Source: Capsaspora owczarzaki ATCC 30864 (lineage: Eukaryota; Opisthokonta; Filasterea). From it: DNA of 64,000 nt. Both the position numbers and the translations under genes were made by a program. A model generated the notes under the pieces. It did no database searches, was not told the DNA's origin, and worked only from the letters and a program-made list of their open reading frames with translations. Positions within the stretch are counted from its first letter, which is position 1, and every line of letters starts with the position of its first letter. Positions 32,897 to 42,471 of this stretch are shown here, one piece after another. The stretch is from the NCBI RefSeq assembly GCF_000151315.2, contig NW_011887304.1, positions 603,690 through 667,689 of the forward strand. Direction: 5' to 3'.

Positions 32897-35800
32897 ATGC
32901 TGTCTGCGGCTCGATCGCTTGGGCTTCAACAAGCGCCTCGGCTCGCCTTGTTGGCTGCATCCAGCGCTCGCCGCCTGGCCACCGTGGGCACCACTCGTCA
33001 TCTGGTAATGTGCCCCCCGTCCCCTTTCGATATTGATCTGTCTGGCGGTCTGAGTTGCAAGCCAAAAGCACAGCCGAGAACCAGAGGGCAATGTCTTGGC
33101 TTTTTGCTCCGTTCCAACCCCACTGGACTCTTGACGATCTCGCCACTCCACACTCGGGATCGGTCGGAAACCCAAACCCGAAAGCAAACAGTCTGCGCTT
33201 CCATGCCCTGACAATTGATTCGGTGCTGGCGAAGACGGCTCGGAGTCTGACATTTGGCTGACCTTCTGCTTCTGCTTCTGCTGCTGCTTGACAGACGACA
33301 CTCGCTCAACCAGGCACGGATGTGCAACGAACACCTACTGGAAATGCCACTCGGAATGGGCTTCGAACACCTTCCAGTATTGCCACGGGGTCGTCGCGCC
33401 GAGTGCAGCATCCGAACTTCAACTTGACACGACGTGCCATGTCGAGTGCTGCTGCTGCTCATGCACCTGCTCCTGCTCCCGCGACCGCACCTCGACGAAT
33501 CTCCTCTCACTTGGAATTGCCGTTCGTTATTGGCCAGCAGGTTCACGGATTCACCGTGCGCGACATTCAGCTCGTGAAGGAGTTTTCGCTCACCGCCGTC
33601 CATCTCACGCACGACGCAACGGGTGCAGACTATGTGCACATGGCCCGAAATGACTCAAACAATGTATTTGCAGTCTCCTTCCGCACTGCTGTCGCAAACT
33701 CGACGGGCGTGCCACACATTCTTGAACACACGACGCTGTGCGGGTCCAACCGCTTTCCGTGTCGCGATCCCTTCTTTAAGATGCTCAACCGCTCGCTCGC
33801 AACGTTCATGAACGCCTGGACTGCGAGCGACTACACAATGTATCCGTTCTCGACACAAAACGGGCAAGATTACCGCAACTTGCTCAGCGTGTACCTGGAC
33901 GCGACCTTCTTTCCGCTTCTGCGTGAGCGGGATTTCGCACAAGAGGGCTGGCGCGTTGAAAACACTGCGGTCGAGAACAAGGCGTCTCCACTTGTCTTCA
34001 AGGGAGTCGTATACAACGAAATGAAGGGCGCTCTGTCCGACCCCGACCAGCTGTACAACACTCGCGTCCAACAAGCCTTGTATCCCACTTCGCTGCACGC
34101 GAACGTCAGCGGCGGAGATCCTCCCGCCATCACCGACTTGAGCTACGACGATTTGATTGCCTTCCATCGCGATCACTACCATCCAAGCAACGCGCTCTTC
34201 TTCTCGTACGGCGACCTTGCGCTCGAAGAGCATCTGGAACTGGTCCAGCGCGAGGCCCTGTGTCACTTCGGGCGCCAACCTCTCAAACCACACGCATCGG
34301 GCTCCGAGCAGCGCTGGACCCAGCCCCGCACTGTCCAGCTCTCCTGCCCTCCGATCGTTGGAGGCGGCGAGGCAGAGTCTGGTTCCAGCCAACAACAAGC
34401 GGGTTTGGCTCAACCTCACGCGTCTGAAGCTGCCGAACTCGCGGAAAACGAGGAAGCCGTTGCAGCAGAGCTCAGTGGGAGTGTCGAAGACGACCATGAT
34501 GCGGAGCCTTCGCACGGCACAATGAGCGCCCCTCCCGGCGTTGGCGAAGCGAGTGCACCTCAAGCCGCTGCTTCAGATCGCCGCAATAGCGTGGTCTCTG
34601 TCGCCTGGGTCATGCACGATGTCGTGTCAGTGTACGACACGTTGGTTGCCCGCATTGTTGGGGCAACGCTTGCAGGTGGCCCATCCACGCCCTTTTACCG
34701 AGCACTGCTCGAATCGGGTCTCGGTCTGGCGTTCTCGCCAAACACTGGTTGCTCGACGTCCGAGCAGCAGCCGAGCTTTGCCGTGGGCTTGAAGGACGTG
34801 CGTCTGGCCGACGCAGATGCGATCGTCAAGCTCATCGACGACACGTTGTCGCACATTGCAGTGCACGGCATCGATGCCAAGCTGGTCGAGGGCGAGTTGC
34901 ATCAGCTCGAAATCACCCTCAAGCACCAGTCGAGCAACTTTGGTTTGTCTCTGGCATCCATGTTGGTTGGCAACTGGGTCCAGCACATTCCCATGCAAGA
35001 GACACTGGCTTTCAACGAGGCGATCGCTCGCTTCCGTCACGAGTTTGCCACTCAGCCCGACTTTATCCAGCGATTCGTCCGGCGCCACTTGCTCACCAAT
35101 CCCCACCGTCTTGTCGCGGTGATGAGCCCCGATGCCGGGTATCAGGCTGGTCTGCTGAAGGAGGAGAGCGAGCGACTTGCACGGCACGTTGCGCTCTTGG
35201 ACGACGCAGCAAAGGAAAAGCTGCATCAGCAAGGTCTCGAGCTGCAGCAGCAGCAAAACCGCATCGAGGATTTGTCGTGCCTCCCCATCATCCGAGTCGA
35301 CGATGTCGAGCGCAAGGCCATCGAGTACACTGTGCAGGTCGAGCGCGTTAATGTGGCGGCGAAATCCCAGTCGCATGCGCCAGTGACCACCTCCGTCCTC
35401 CCCGAGCCAGCAGTGTCGCTGCAGCAGCAACGTCTCTCGAGTCTCAATGCTACTGGGGCAGCGATCTCGATGCCTTCAGCGTACTCTGCCCCGGAAGCCG
35501 CGCCGCTCACGCTGCAAACATCGACGCAGCCAACCAACGGTGTCTCGTATTTGCACGGCATCATCACGTATCCCATGGAGCACGCACTTGCGCGCGAAGT
35601 ACAGCCCTACCTTCCCTTGTTTATGGAAGTGCTCACGGCGATGGGAGCGGGAGACATGGACTACCGCGAGTTTTCGAACGCCACCCAGACCGTTTCTGGT
35701 GGAACGCATGCAGCCGCGCACTACTGCGTCAACCCACTGGACGACACGCTCATTGAGCAAGGCGTGCTGTTTGCATCTCATTTTCTCGACCGGTACGCCG

Positions 35801-36981
35801 ACCGTGCGCTCGACCTCTTCTCGACCGCCATGCTCCGACCGCGCCTCGACGATCCCAAGCGTTTGGTGATGCTTGCTGGCATGATGTCGCAGCAAATCAA
35901 CTCGATTGCAGACTCTGGTCACCAGTACGCCATGACCTATGCTGCCCGCAACCTGTCCGGAGCTGCAGCCATCTTTGAGCGGGATGGTGGCATCACGCAG
36001 CTGCAATTCATTCGATCGCTCGAGCAAACAGTGCGCGATTCGCCCGAGCAGACGGAGAAGGTGCTTGCACTGCTGCGCGATCTCGCTCGCGAGATTCTGC
36101 CTGGCGGACGCGCGTCGAGCCCATCGCGCTTGGGATTGCGTGGCACTGCCCGTTTCTCACTCAACTCGGATGCCTCCGGCATGCCCATCGTGCGAGACAC
36201 TGTTCTGCAAACTGTCATTCAGCCACTCGTGCCTGCCTATGCCTCCACGTCGGCTTCAGCGATTTCCGCCAGCCCATCGTCAGCGCCGTTCACTTCTGCG
36301 AACTTGCCCTCCCTCGTGAAACCAACCACACTGATGCAGGGTATTGACGTGCTGCGTGCGGGCAAGCTCGATTTCTACAAGCCGAGCAAGACGTTCTTCC
36401 CATTCCCGTTCCTCAACGTGCACCATTGCGCGCTTGCCTTCCCGTCTGTGCCAGCCACTCACGCCGATCACGTTCCTCTGCAAATCCTTGCACGGATCTT
36501 GACGCACAACTTTTTGCTGCGTGAAGTTCGCGAAAAGGGCGGCGCGTACGGTGCAGGTGCCAACGCCGGTCGCGGCGTCTTCACCTTCTACTCTTATCGC
36601 GATCCCCGTGCTCTCGGCACATTTGACAGCTTCCACGATGCCATCCAATGGGTCTTGCACGGCAGCAGCGCGAATGGCACGGTGACAGACCAGCATCTCG
36701 CCGACGCAAAGCTGAGCATTCTGGCGGCGGTCGACTCTCCCGTGTCTCCCGGCAAGCGTGGCATGGGTCTCTTCTTGTCGGGATACACTCGTGAAATGCG
36801 CCAACGCGCCCGCGACGCCATTTTTGCCACTACCATTGCCGACGTTCAGCGCGTTGCGCAGCAGTATCTCGCCAACAATTTGCAACGTGCCAGCGCTGCC
36901 GTTGTTGGACCCTCGTCCTCTGTGGACGGGCTGCTCCAGTCCGCTCGCGGCAGTGACTGGACGGTCATTGCCCTCGATTGA
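32897..36981 (+). CDS. PITRM1: Mitochondrial presequence protease (M16C metallopeptidase)
   Basis: PreP/PITRM1 degrades cleaved targeting peptides in the matrix. Exon 1 (32897-33004) encodes a classic presequence (MLSAARSLGLQQAPRLALLA, SSARRLATV); exon 2 is 33295-36981, together 1,264 residues. The inverted zinc motif HILEH lies near residue 176, followed by TTLCGSNRFPCRDPF and ASDYTMYPFSTQN. The C-terminal half has LREVREKGGAYGAGA, which contributes to substrate binding, and VDSPVSPGKRG. The protein is about 200 residues longer than human PITRM1; Glu/Ala/Ser-rich and Gln-rich insertions (coded near 34370-34560 and 35390-35520) account for most of this. Long antisense open frames overlap it but show no similarity. 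Confidence 0.95.
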
Positions 36982-37711
36982 TGATGAGCTTGAGCATGTT
37001 CTTATCTTTTGTTGTAACCGCTCGTCGTTGATTTCTGAGTGCAGAATTACACCACAGCAGCAATTTCATGATTTCTTTCTGGATTGATCTCTTATTGCTC
37101 CTCTAGCCCCGATTTTCGTTGCTAGGCTCGCCCTTCATTGCTTGCTCTTCACTGAACAAACACCCAATTCATCTCAATACGCTGGTTTTCTGTGGACTTT
37201 CCCGCTGTGATGTCAACTATGACAATGAGCAATTGCTGCGCGGCTTATTCGTGCTGGCATCAGTCTCGAAACTATTTAATGTAGTGCGAATGACCATAGA
37301 CTCAGGCTGGATGTCAGAGCCTCTCCCCCTCAGCTGAGCCAGAGCGACCGTCATTGGCACCAACAAACCCCACCTGTACTCAACCTTTCTCTGTCCTCGC
37401 TCTCGCAGAGTACTGGGCTCTTGCTGTTAAGCTGAATTTGTTTGTATTTGTATTTTGACTGTTTTTGTTTGTTGGCTGTGCGGTTTGTTCGCATTTTCGG
37501 AGCAGCATGACTAGGCTGTTTGTTCAGCGCCACGTACAGCGCAAGCCTTCAGTGGCGATTCCGTTGATGTTACAACCAAGATTGAACACACCCAGTACAT
37601 GCATTTGAGCTCTCCGCTCTAGCTCACGAACAATGAACAGAAGAGCCAAAAGTACGAATCGGGAAATGTGCAGTCCATTTTTTTATTTTTGTTTCCAGAT
37701 TTCGCTTCCAC
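36982..37711. other. Intergenic region between PITRM1 and the LRR-kinase gene
   Basis: 730 bp with no coding frame that I can support. It should contain the PITRM1 3' UTR and the LRR-kinase promoter. Confidence 0.45.
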
Positions 37712-39972
37712 ATGCAGAGTATGAATCCAACTCAGCGCGAGCTGTTTGAACTTGCCAAGAATGCGAGTGGAGTGCTCCAGTAAGAAAAAGCCGAGTCTAT
37801 GGAAAAGCAAGCGTGACAGAGCGTGCGCTGACGAATTTGACAGTCTGATTGGCAAACAGCTTAGCGATGCGGACGCCCAGGCAATTGCTGAGGGCCTCAA
37901 AGTGAACACGACGCTGGACACACTCTTGTAAAGCATCTCACTTTGACGGATGCATGAGAATGGGTGATGCAATAGAGGGTGTTACGTGTGGCTCACTGAT
38001 GGAGGAGTTGGATAGTCTGGGTCAGAATCAAATTGGCGATGCTGGAGCTCGAGCAATCGCTGAGGCAATTCAAGCAAACTCGACGCTGACTGGTCTCGGG
38101 TAAGAAATCTCACTTTGACTGGTGCATGAGAATGGCGATCCAACAGAGGGCAGTCAGGGTACTCACTGTTGGAGGGATGGACAGCCTTTACGAGAATCAA
38201 ATTGGCCATGCTGGAGCGCAGGCGTTTGCTGAAGCTCTCAAAGAGAACCAGACCTTGCTTCATCTCGCGTAAGCTAACTCACATGTACTGTTGTATGTGG
38301 GTGGTGATGTAGCAGAGCACAGTAAAAAGTGCTCACTGATGCAAGGCATGTACAGACTGAATGGCAACCAGATTGGCGACGCTGGAGCGCAAGTGATTGC
38401 TGAGGCGCTCAAAGTGAACACCACGCTGACTGACCTCCAGTAAGCATTGATTGCTTCAGGACGCTCTGAAGGTCGTGAGCTCATGCGACAATCTGCCGAT
38501 GAAACAATGACATGTTTGCAGTTTGAAAGATAACTTCCTGAGCAACGCTGGAACCACTGCACTCAGGCAAGCGGGCAATACCACTTGTACATTGTTGTAA
38601 GGCTCTGCATTTTTGACTGGATTCTTGCACAAAGCGCTTGAACAACAAACCATTCACTTGCATTGGCAAAAACTGGAATTGGCTCAGATTGCAGCTGGTG
38701 CCGCAGCAAAGGCTGCAACTGAGATTCAGCAATTACGCTCCAAGCTGGCAACCAACAACTGAGATTCAGCAATTACGCTCCAAGCTCGCAACCAACGAGC
38801 AGGAGCTCGCTGCCCAAGAGCAAGAGCTGCAACAACTTCGCTCTGATCTCGCTGTCAAGGATCAAATGCTCGCAACCAACGAGCAGGAGCTCGCTGCCCA
38901 AGAGCAAGAGCTGCAACAACTTCGCTCTGATCTCGCTGTCAAGGATCAAATGCTCGCTACCAACGAGCAAGAACTCGCTACCAACCTCCAGGACCTGCAG
39001 CAACTTCGCTCGGAGCTCGCTGCCAAGGATCATGAACTCAAGGCAGCTCTTGATCGGATTGATGTTTTCGAGCGCAATCAGCCCGCTGTTGGATCCGCAT
39101 CGAATTTTGACGGCACCATCTTGCAAGTTCCTCTCGCAACTCTTGTCGCCGCCACGAACAATTTTGATGCCGATTCTCTGCTCGGCACAGGAGCGTTTAG
39201 TCGCGTGTACGGCGCCACCTTGCCTGGCCCTCGTGTTGCCATTAAGCGCGTGTCGGCTGAATCCATCCACAACTATGTCGCATTTCAATCAGAATTGGAC
39301 ACTCTGTCTCAGTTCCGTCACCCTAACATTATTGCGATTCTGTCTTATGCCAACAGTCACGATGAGTATTGCTTGGTGTACGAGTTTATGCCCAATGGTT
39401 CTGTTCGCGATCGCTTGGATTGCAAGAACAACACACCTCCACTGACCTGGGCCCAGCGTCATCGCATTGCGGCTGATGTGTCCCGCGGCATGCACTACGT
39501 GCAAACAGCCTTCCCTGACCATGTTCTGTTCCACCTTGATCTCAAACCGGACAATGTTCTTTTGGACGCGCACTTTAACGCCAAAGTGTCTGATTTTGGT
39601 CTCGTTCGCGCTGCCCAACACCTCGATGAGAAGAGCTACGTTCGTACGCAGAACGTTCAGGGCACAAAGGTGTACATGTGTCCCGAGTATCTTGAGTCAG
39701 GCCGAATGACTATCAAGACGGATGTCTACGCCTTTGGCATGATTCTACTGGAATTGGTCACTGCAGCCAAACCCGGTATTCTGCTGAAAAGAACTGCGCG
39801 AAAGGCTGCGAACAACCAAAAATGCATTGAGATGCTGGACTCGGCTCTCCACCCAACCGAAGCCGAGGGCCAGAGCGTCGGCGAGCTTGTCAACCTTGCA
39901 CTCAAGTGTCTTGACGACTTTGCAGCTGATCGCCCATCCTTTGGCAGTATCGTTGTGACATTGGATCCTTGA
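37712..39972 (+). CDS. LRR - coiled-coil - TKL-like protein kinase
   Basis: Exons 37712-37779, 37844-37927, 38016-38099, 38185-38268, 38356-38439, 38522-38596 and 38688-39972 total 587 residues. Four exons are exactly 84 nt, all in the same phase, each encoding one 28-residue ribonuclease-inhibitor-type LRR (QIGDAGARAIAEAIQANSTL). A heptad coiled coil follows, then a kinase domain: LGTGAFSRVY, VAIKRV, LDLKPDNVLL, SDFGLVR, GTKVYMCPEY. The HRD Arg is Leu (FHLDLKPDN). The kinase resembles IRAK/RLK-type TKL kinases. The last splice is uncertain: a 40-bp tandem duplication (38717-38796) puts the natural coiled-coil frame (QIAAGAAAKAATEIQQLR) out of register with the kinase. The acceptor at 38687 restores an open frame but translates the start of the coil in a non-heptad frame. 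Possibly a recently altered paralog. Confidence 0.82.
38717..38796 (+). repeat. 40-bp tandem duplication in the kinase coiled-coil exon
   Basis: 38717-38756 and 38757-38796 differ at one base (G versus C in AAGCTGGCA/AAGCTCGCA). Forty is not a multiple of three, so the duplication shifts the reading frame relative to the upstream coiled coil. Confidence 0.9.
38788..38955 (+). repeat. Perfect 84-bp tandem repeat encoding four heptads, two copies
   Basis: 38788-38871 and 38872-38955 look identical, encoding NEQELAAQEQELQQL and the next 13 residues twice. A third, diverged copy continues to about 39030. Confidence 0.85.
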
Positions 39973-40515
39973 TGACAAGCGGAAGATGTCGTTTGTTATG
40001 GATGTTGCAGTGTCTTCTTTTGCAGGTGTTGGTGTAAACCTGTCTTGCTGGTTCAAATTGAATGCGGACTCGAAATCCTTGATGCTGTTCCAATAGAGAG
40101 AACCCTCCTACAATGGGACAAAAAATGGAGACCACCCTGCATCTAGCTCTCTTCATATTCTTGTTCAATATTATTAATATAGACGATGTGCAAAAAATGG
40201 CGGCGGTCGGAGCAATATGAAATTTTGACTTTGCATTGACCTTTGGCTGGGCGCGAAAAATCTTGTCCCATTGTAGGAGGGACAACCTCCGCAGCACTCC
40301 CGGCACCTTCCCGCCCGCCCCCGACAGTGGACATGCAGCGAAGATGCAAAGAAAATCGATATTATCCGTATTGGTGGACGATAGGGTCATGTTGTGCGTA
40401 CTTATGGCCGGGAGTGTGCGCGGGTTCGAATCGGGACAAAGAATTATCGTCGTTTAATCAACCCGACAACAATAACATACATCAAATTGCATATAAAGCC
40501 ATACATGTAACACAT

Positions 40516-41571
40516 TTAGTTCGAATTGGAGAGGTCAGATAGCGCGAGTCGCTTCCGGCGATCGGTTTTCGGCGTGGACGACACATTTTCATCGGTTGAC
40601 ACAAGCTGCATCGCCGCCATGTCGTTTGTCAGCCAGCTGCTCACGCCACTTGTGTTGGCACGACTGAGTGTCATACCTGGAGGCAAAATGAGCCGCGATG
40701 AGCTGCGAGTAGCAAGACGGGGTTCCTTCAGCCGCTCGAGAGATCTTGACGACAGCGAATAGGTCACATTCTCGTCCGACCCGCCACTCTGGGCTGTTTC
40801 AAATGATGGAGCGGCCTCGTCGTCAGAGTCTCTTTCATAGATTCTCTTCCTGGAGCGCGCTGGAGCGGCAGAAGTCACCTGCATTGGCGACGGCGGAATG
40901 CCGTCCTCTTCGCATTCGTCGTCAGAGTCGTCCTGCTCAACCGCCATCGTCGCAACCGATTGCAAAGCCGGTGCCGCAGCTGCTGCTTTCGAGGCGGCAA
41001 GCGCGCGGACGTGTCGGACGTCGGGGCGCTTGGGTTTTGCGGCGACCATTTGCTTCACGGTCGCGTTGACTTTAGCGAGCCTCTGCTGGTTCGCGTGAAG
41101 TTGCGCACGCACGTCTGCAACCAGAGCGGCTGCCGAGTCGTCTGCCTCGAGTTCTGCGAGCCGGGTCTGGTCGGCAGCGATCGTCGACTTGAGTTGGTCC
41201 TGCTGATTCATGAAGGGCTCGATTTTGTCTTCGTAGGTCCTCATCGCTCGTTTGTACTCCTCCATGAGAGGCGCAACCTGAGCCTTTTCTTGTTCCCGAG
41301 CTTCTCGCTCGTGTTGGGTAGCACGCTGTGCCGCATCTTGGGGCGAGTAGGCCTTGTTCGGCTTGACGGTTCGGACAGTGGCAGGCTCGGTGCAGCTCAA
41401 CGACGGTGTCAGCGGGGGCGCTCGCAGCAACTCCTCGAATGTGAGAAGCGATGGAATCTGTAGCAGGGTGCGCACATCACTCACGAAAGCGTCAAGGAGG
41501 CGCTGAGTTTCCGGACGCAGCTGAAAATCCGCCCAGGCTCGGCCCACAGCTTCCCTCCAGACTTGTCGCAA
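40516..41571 (-). CDS. Transposon ORF2: C-terminal, coiled and acidic part
   Basis: An open frame of about 351 residues with no ATG at its start, overlapping ORF1 by 91 bp in another frame. It begins RQVWREAVGRAWADFQL, followed by LLDAFVSDVRTLLQIP and LLRAPPLTPSLSC, a layout seen at the C-termini of pogo/Tigger-type transposases. Then come a Glu/Lys/Ala coiled region, KPKRPDVRHVRALAASK and an acidic SDDECEEDG stretch. It could be expressed by splicing from ORF1. No enzymatic motif is visible. Confidence 0.55.
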   Translation of the reverse strand: MRQVWREAVGRAWADFQLRPETQRLLDAFVSDVRTLLQIPSLLTFEELLRAPPLTPSLSCTEPATVRTVKPNKAYSPQDAAQRATQHEREAREQEKAQVAPLMEEYKRAMRTYEDKIEPFMNQQDQLKSTIAADQTRLAELEADDSAAALVADVRAQLHANQQRLAKVNATVKQMVAAKPKRPDVRHVRALAASKAAAAAPALQSVATMAVEQDDSDDECEEDGIPPSPMQVTSAAPARSRKRIYERDSDDEAAPSFETAQSGGSDENVTYSLSSRSLERLKEPRLATRSSSRLILPPGMTLSRANTSGVSSWLTNDMAAMQLVSTDENVSSTPKTDRRKRLALSDLSNSN

Positions 41572-42230
41572 AGCTCCTGCAGGCGCTCAAAGAAGCTTCT
41601 GAGGGTTTCCTCGTTCATCGCGGCCGTACGAATGGTTTCGATCGAGTGTGCAGTGATCCAGCGGAGTTCGTCGGAAAACTCGGCGAAAAACCGCTCCAAA
41701 AACGACTCGCTCGGGCCGTTGGGACCGAACTGGCGGCGAGGCTTTCCATCTGGTCGTGGAACTTGAGACAGGCGCATGAAGAGTTCGATTGTATTGGGTT
41801 TGGTGAGGGCGACGTGAGCAAATGCGCTCCGAACAAAAAGGTAGTTAACGATCTTGAGCTCCTCCGACCGGAGGAAGACGCTGCGGTCCCCCGAGATGGC
41901 GTCATCCTGAACTAGATCAACTGCCTGATCGAGGGTAGAACGGGCGAAGAGATCGGCTTGATGGCGGTGATGCGCGATCCATTTGCCGACAGTAGATCGC
42001 GGGACCTCGAAAATCGCCTCCAGCTGCCTGATGGTCGGTTTCGTCTCCTTGGCTCCCGCGCCACCTGGTCCACTGATGTCAGCACAAGGTGTAAAGTAGG
42101 TTTTCAGCACGGCGGCCTTGAAAAAGCGAGGAGAGTCGGCGTCCTTGGCCTGTCTAGCCTCCCGCAGCAGGTCGAAGGCCCGCTCGTTCCGCGGACTGAC
42201 GACTCCGCCCGGTGTGCCCAGTGGGTTCAT
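41481..42230 (-). CDS. Transposon ORF1: N-terminal HTH DNA-binding part
   Basis: 249 residues from the ATG at 42230. TIRQLEAIFEVPRSTVGKWI is a helix-turn-helix of the CENP-B/pogo kind. FERLQELCDKSG and GRIFSC resemble the segment just before the first catalytic Asp of such transposases, but the expected DETG is absent and the frame ends soon after. The catalytic domain appears to have been deleted at this junction. A product with DNA-binding ability but no transposase activity is a reasonable inference. Confidence 0.65.
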   Translation of the reverse strand: MNPLGTPGGVVSPRNERAFDLLREARQAKDADSPRFFKAAVLKTYFTPCADISGPGGAGAKETKPTIRQLEAIFEVPRSTVGKWIAHHRHQADLFARSTLDQAVDLVQDDAISGDRSVFLRSEELKIVNYLFVRSAFAHVALTKPNTIELFMRLSQVPRPDGKPRRQFGPNGPSESFLERFFAEFSDELRWITAHSIETIRTAAMNEETLRSFFERLQELCDKSGGKLWAEPGRIFSCVRKLSASLTLS

Positions 42231-42471
42231 CAGATGCTATTTAGTGGATATCCGCAAGGAGGGGGTAGCAGAACAAGACTCAGAGCCCAAGAACGCCTCT
42301 GTCCCGTTGTAGGAGGGCGACAAAAATCAAAATGACTGGAAATGCATTATGTCCCATTGTAGGAGGGTTCTCTCTAGACTACTGCAGATCGACATTTTCT
42401 CACTCATTATTTTTTGTCTTAGACTTGATTGTATTTCTTTGATTCTTTGATTCTTTGCCATCCTCACAAAC

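Larger units (their letters stand above)
40096..42374 (-). mobile_element. Pogo-like DNA transposon lacking the catalytic domain
   Basis: 2,279 bp flanked by TA (40094-40095 and 42375-42376). Both ends carry the 25-bp inverted repeat GAGAGAACCCTCCTACAATG plus GGACA. Additional copies of the core lie inside: 40264-40284 (inverted relative to the left end) and 42300-42317 (one mismatch). Two minus-strand open frames encode an N-terminal HTH part and a C-terminal acidic part, with no DDE catalytic region between them. Superfamily placement rests on the TA duplication and the HTH; it is an inference. Confidence 0.8.

Noticed and set aside
33655-34563. Long minus-strand open frame (302 codons) within PITRM1
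   Set aside because: It is antisense to a firmly identified exon, has no family similarity, and arises from codon bias of the coding strand.
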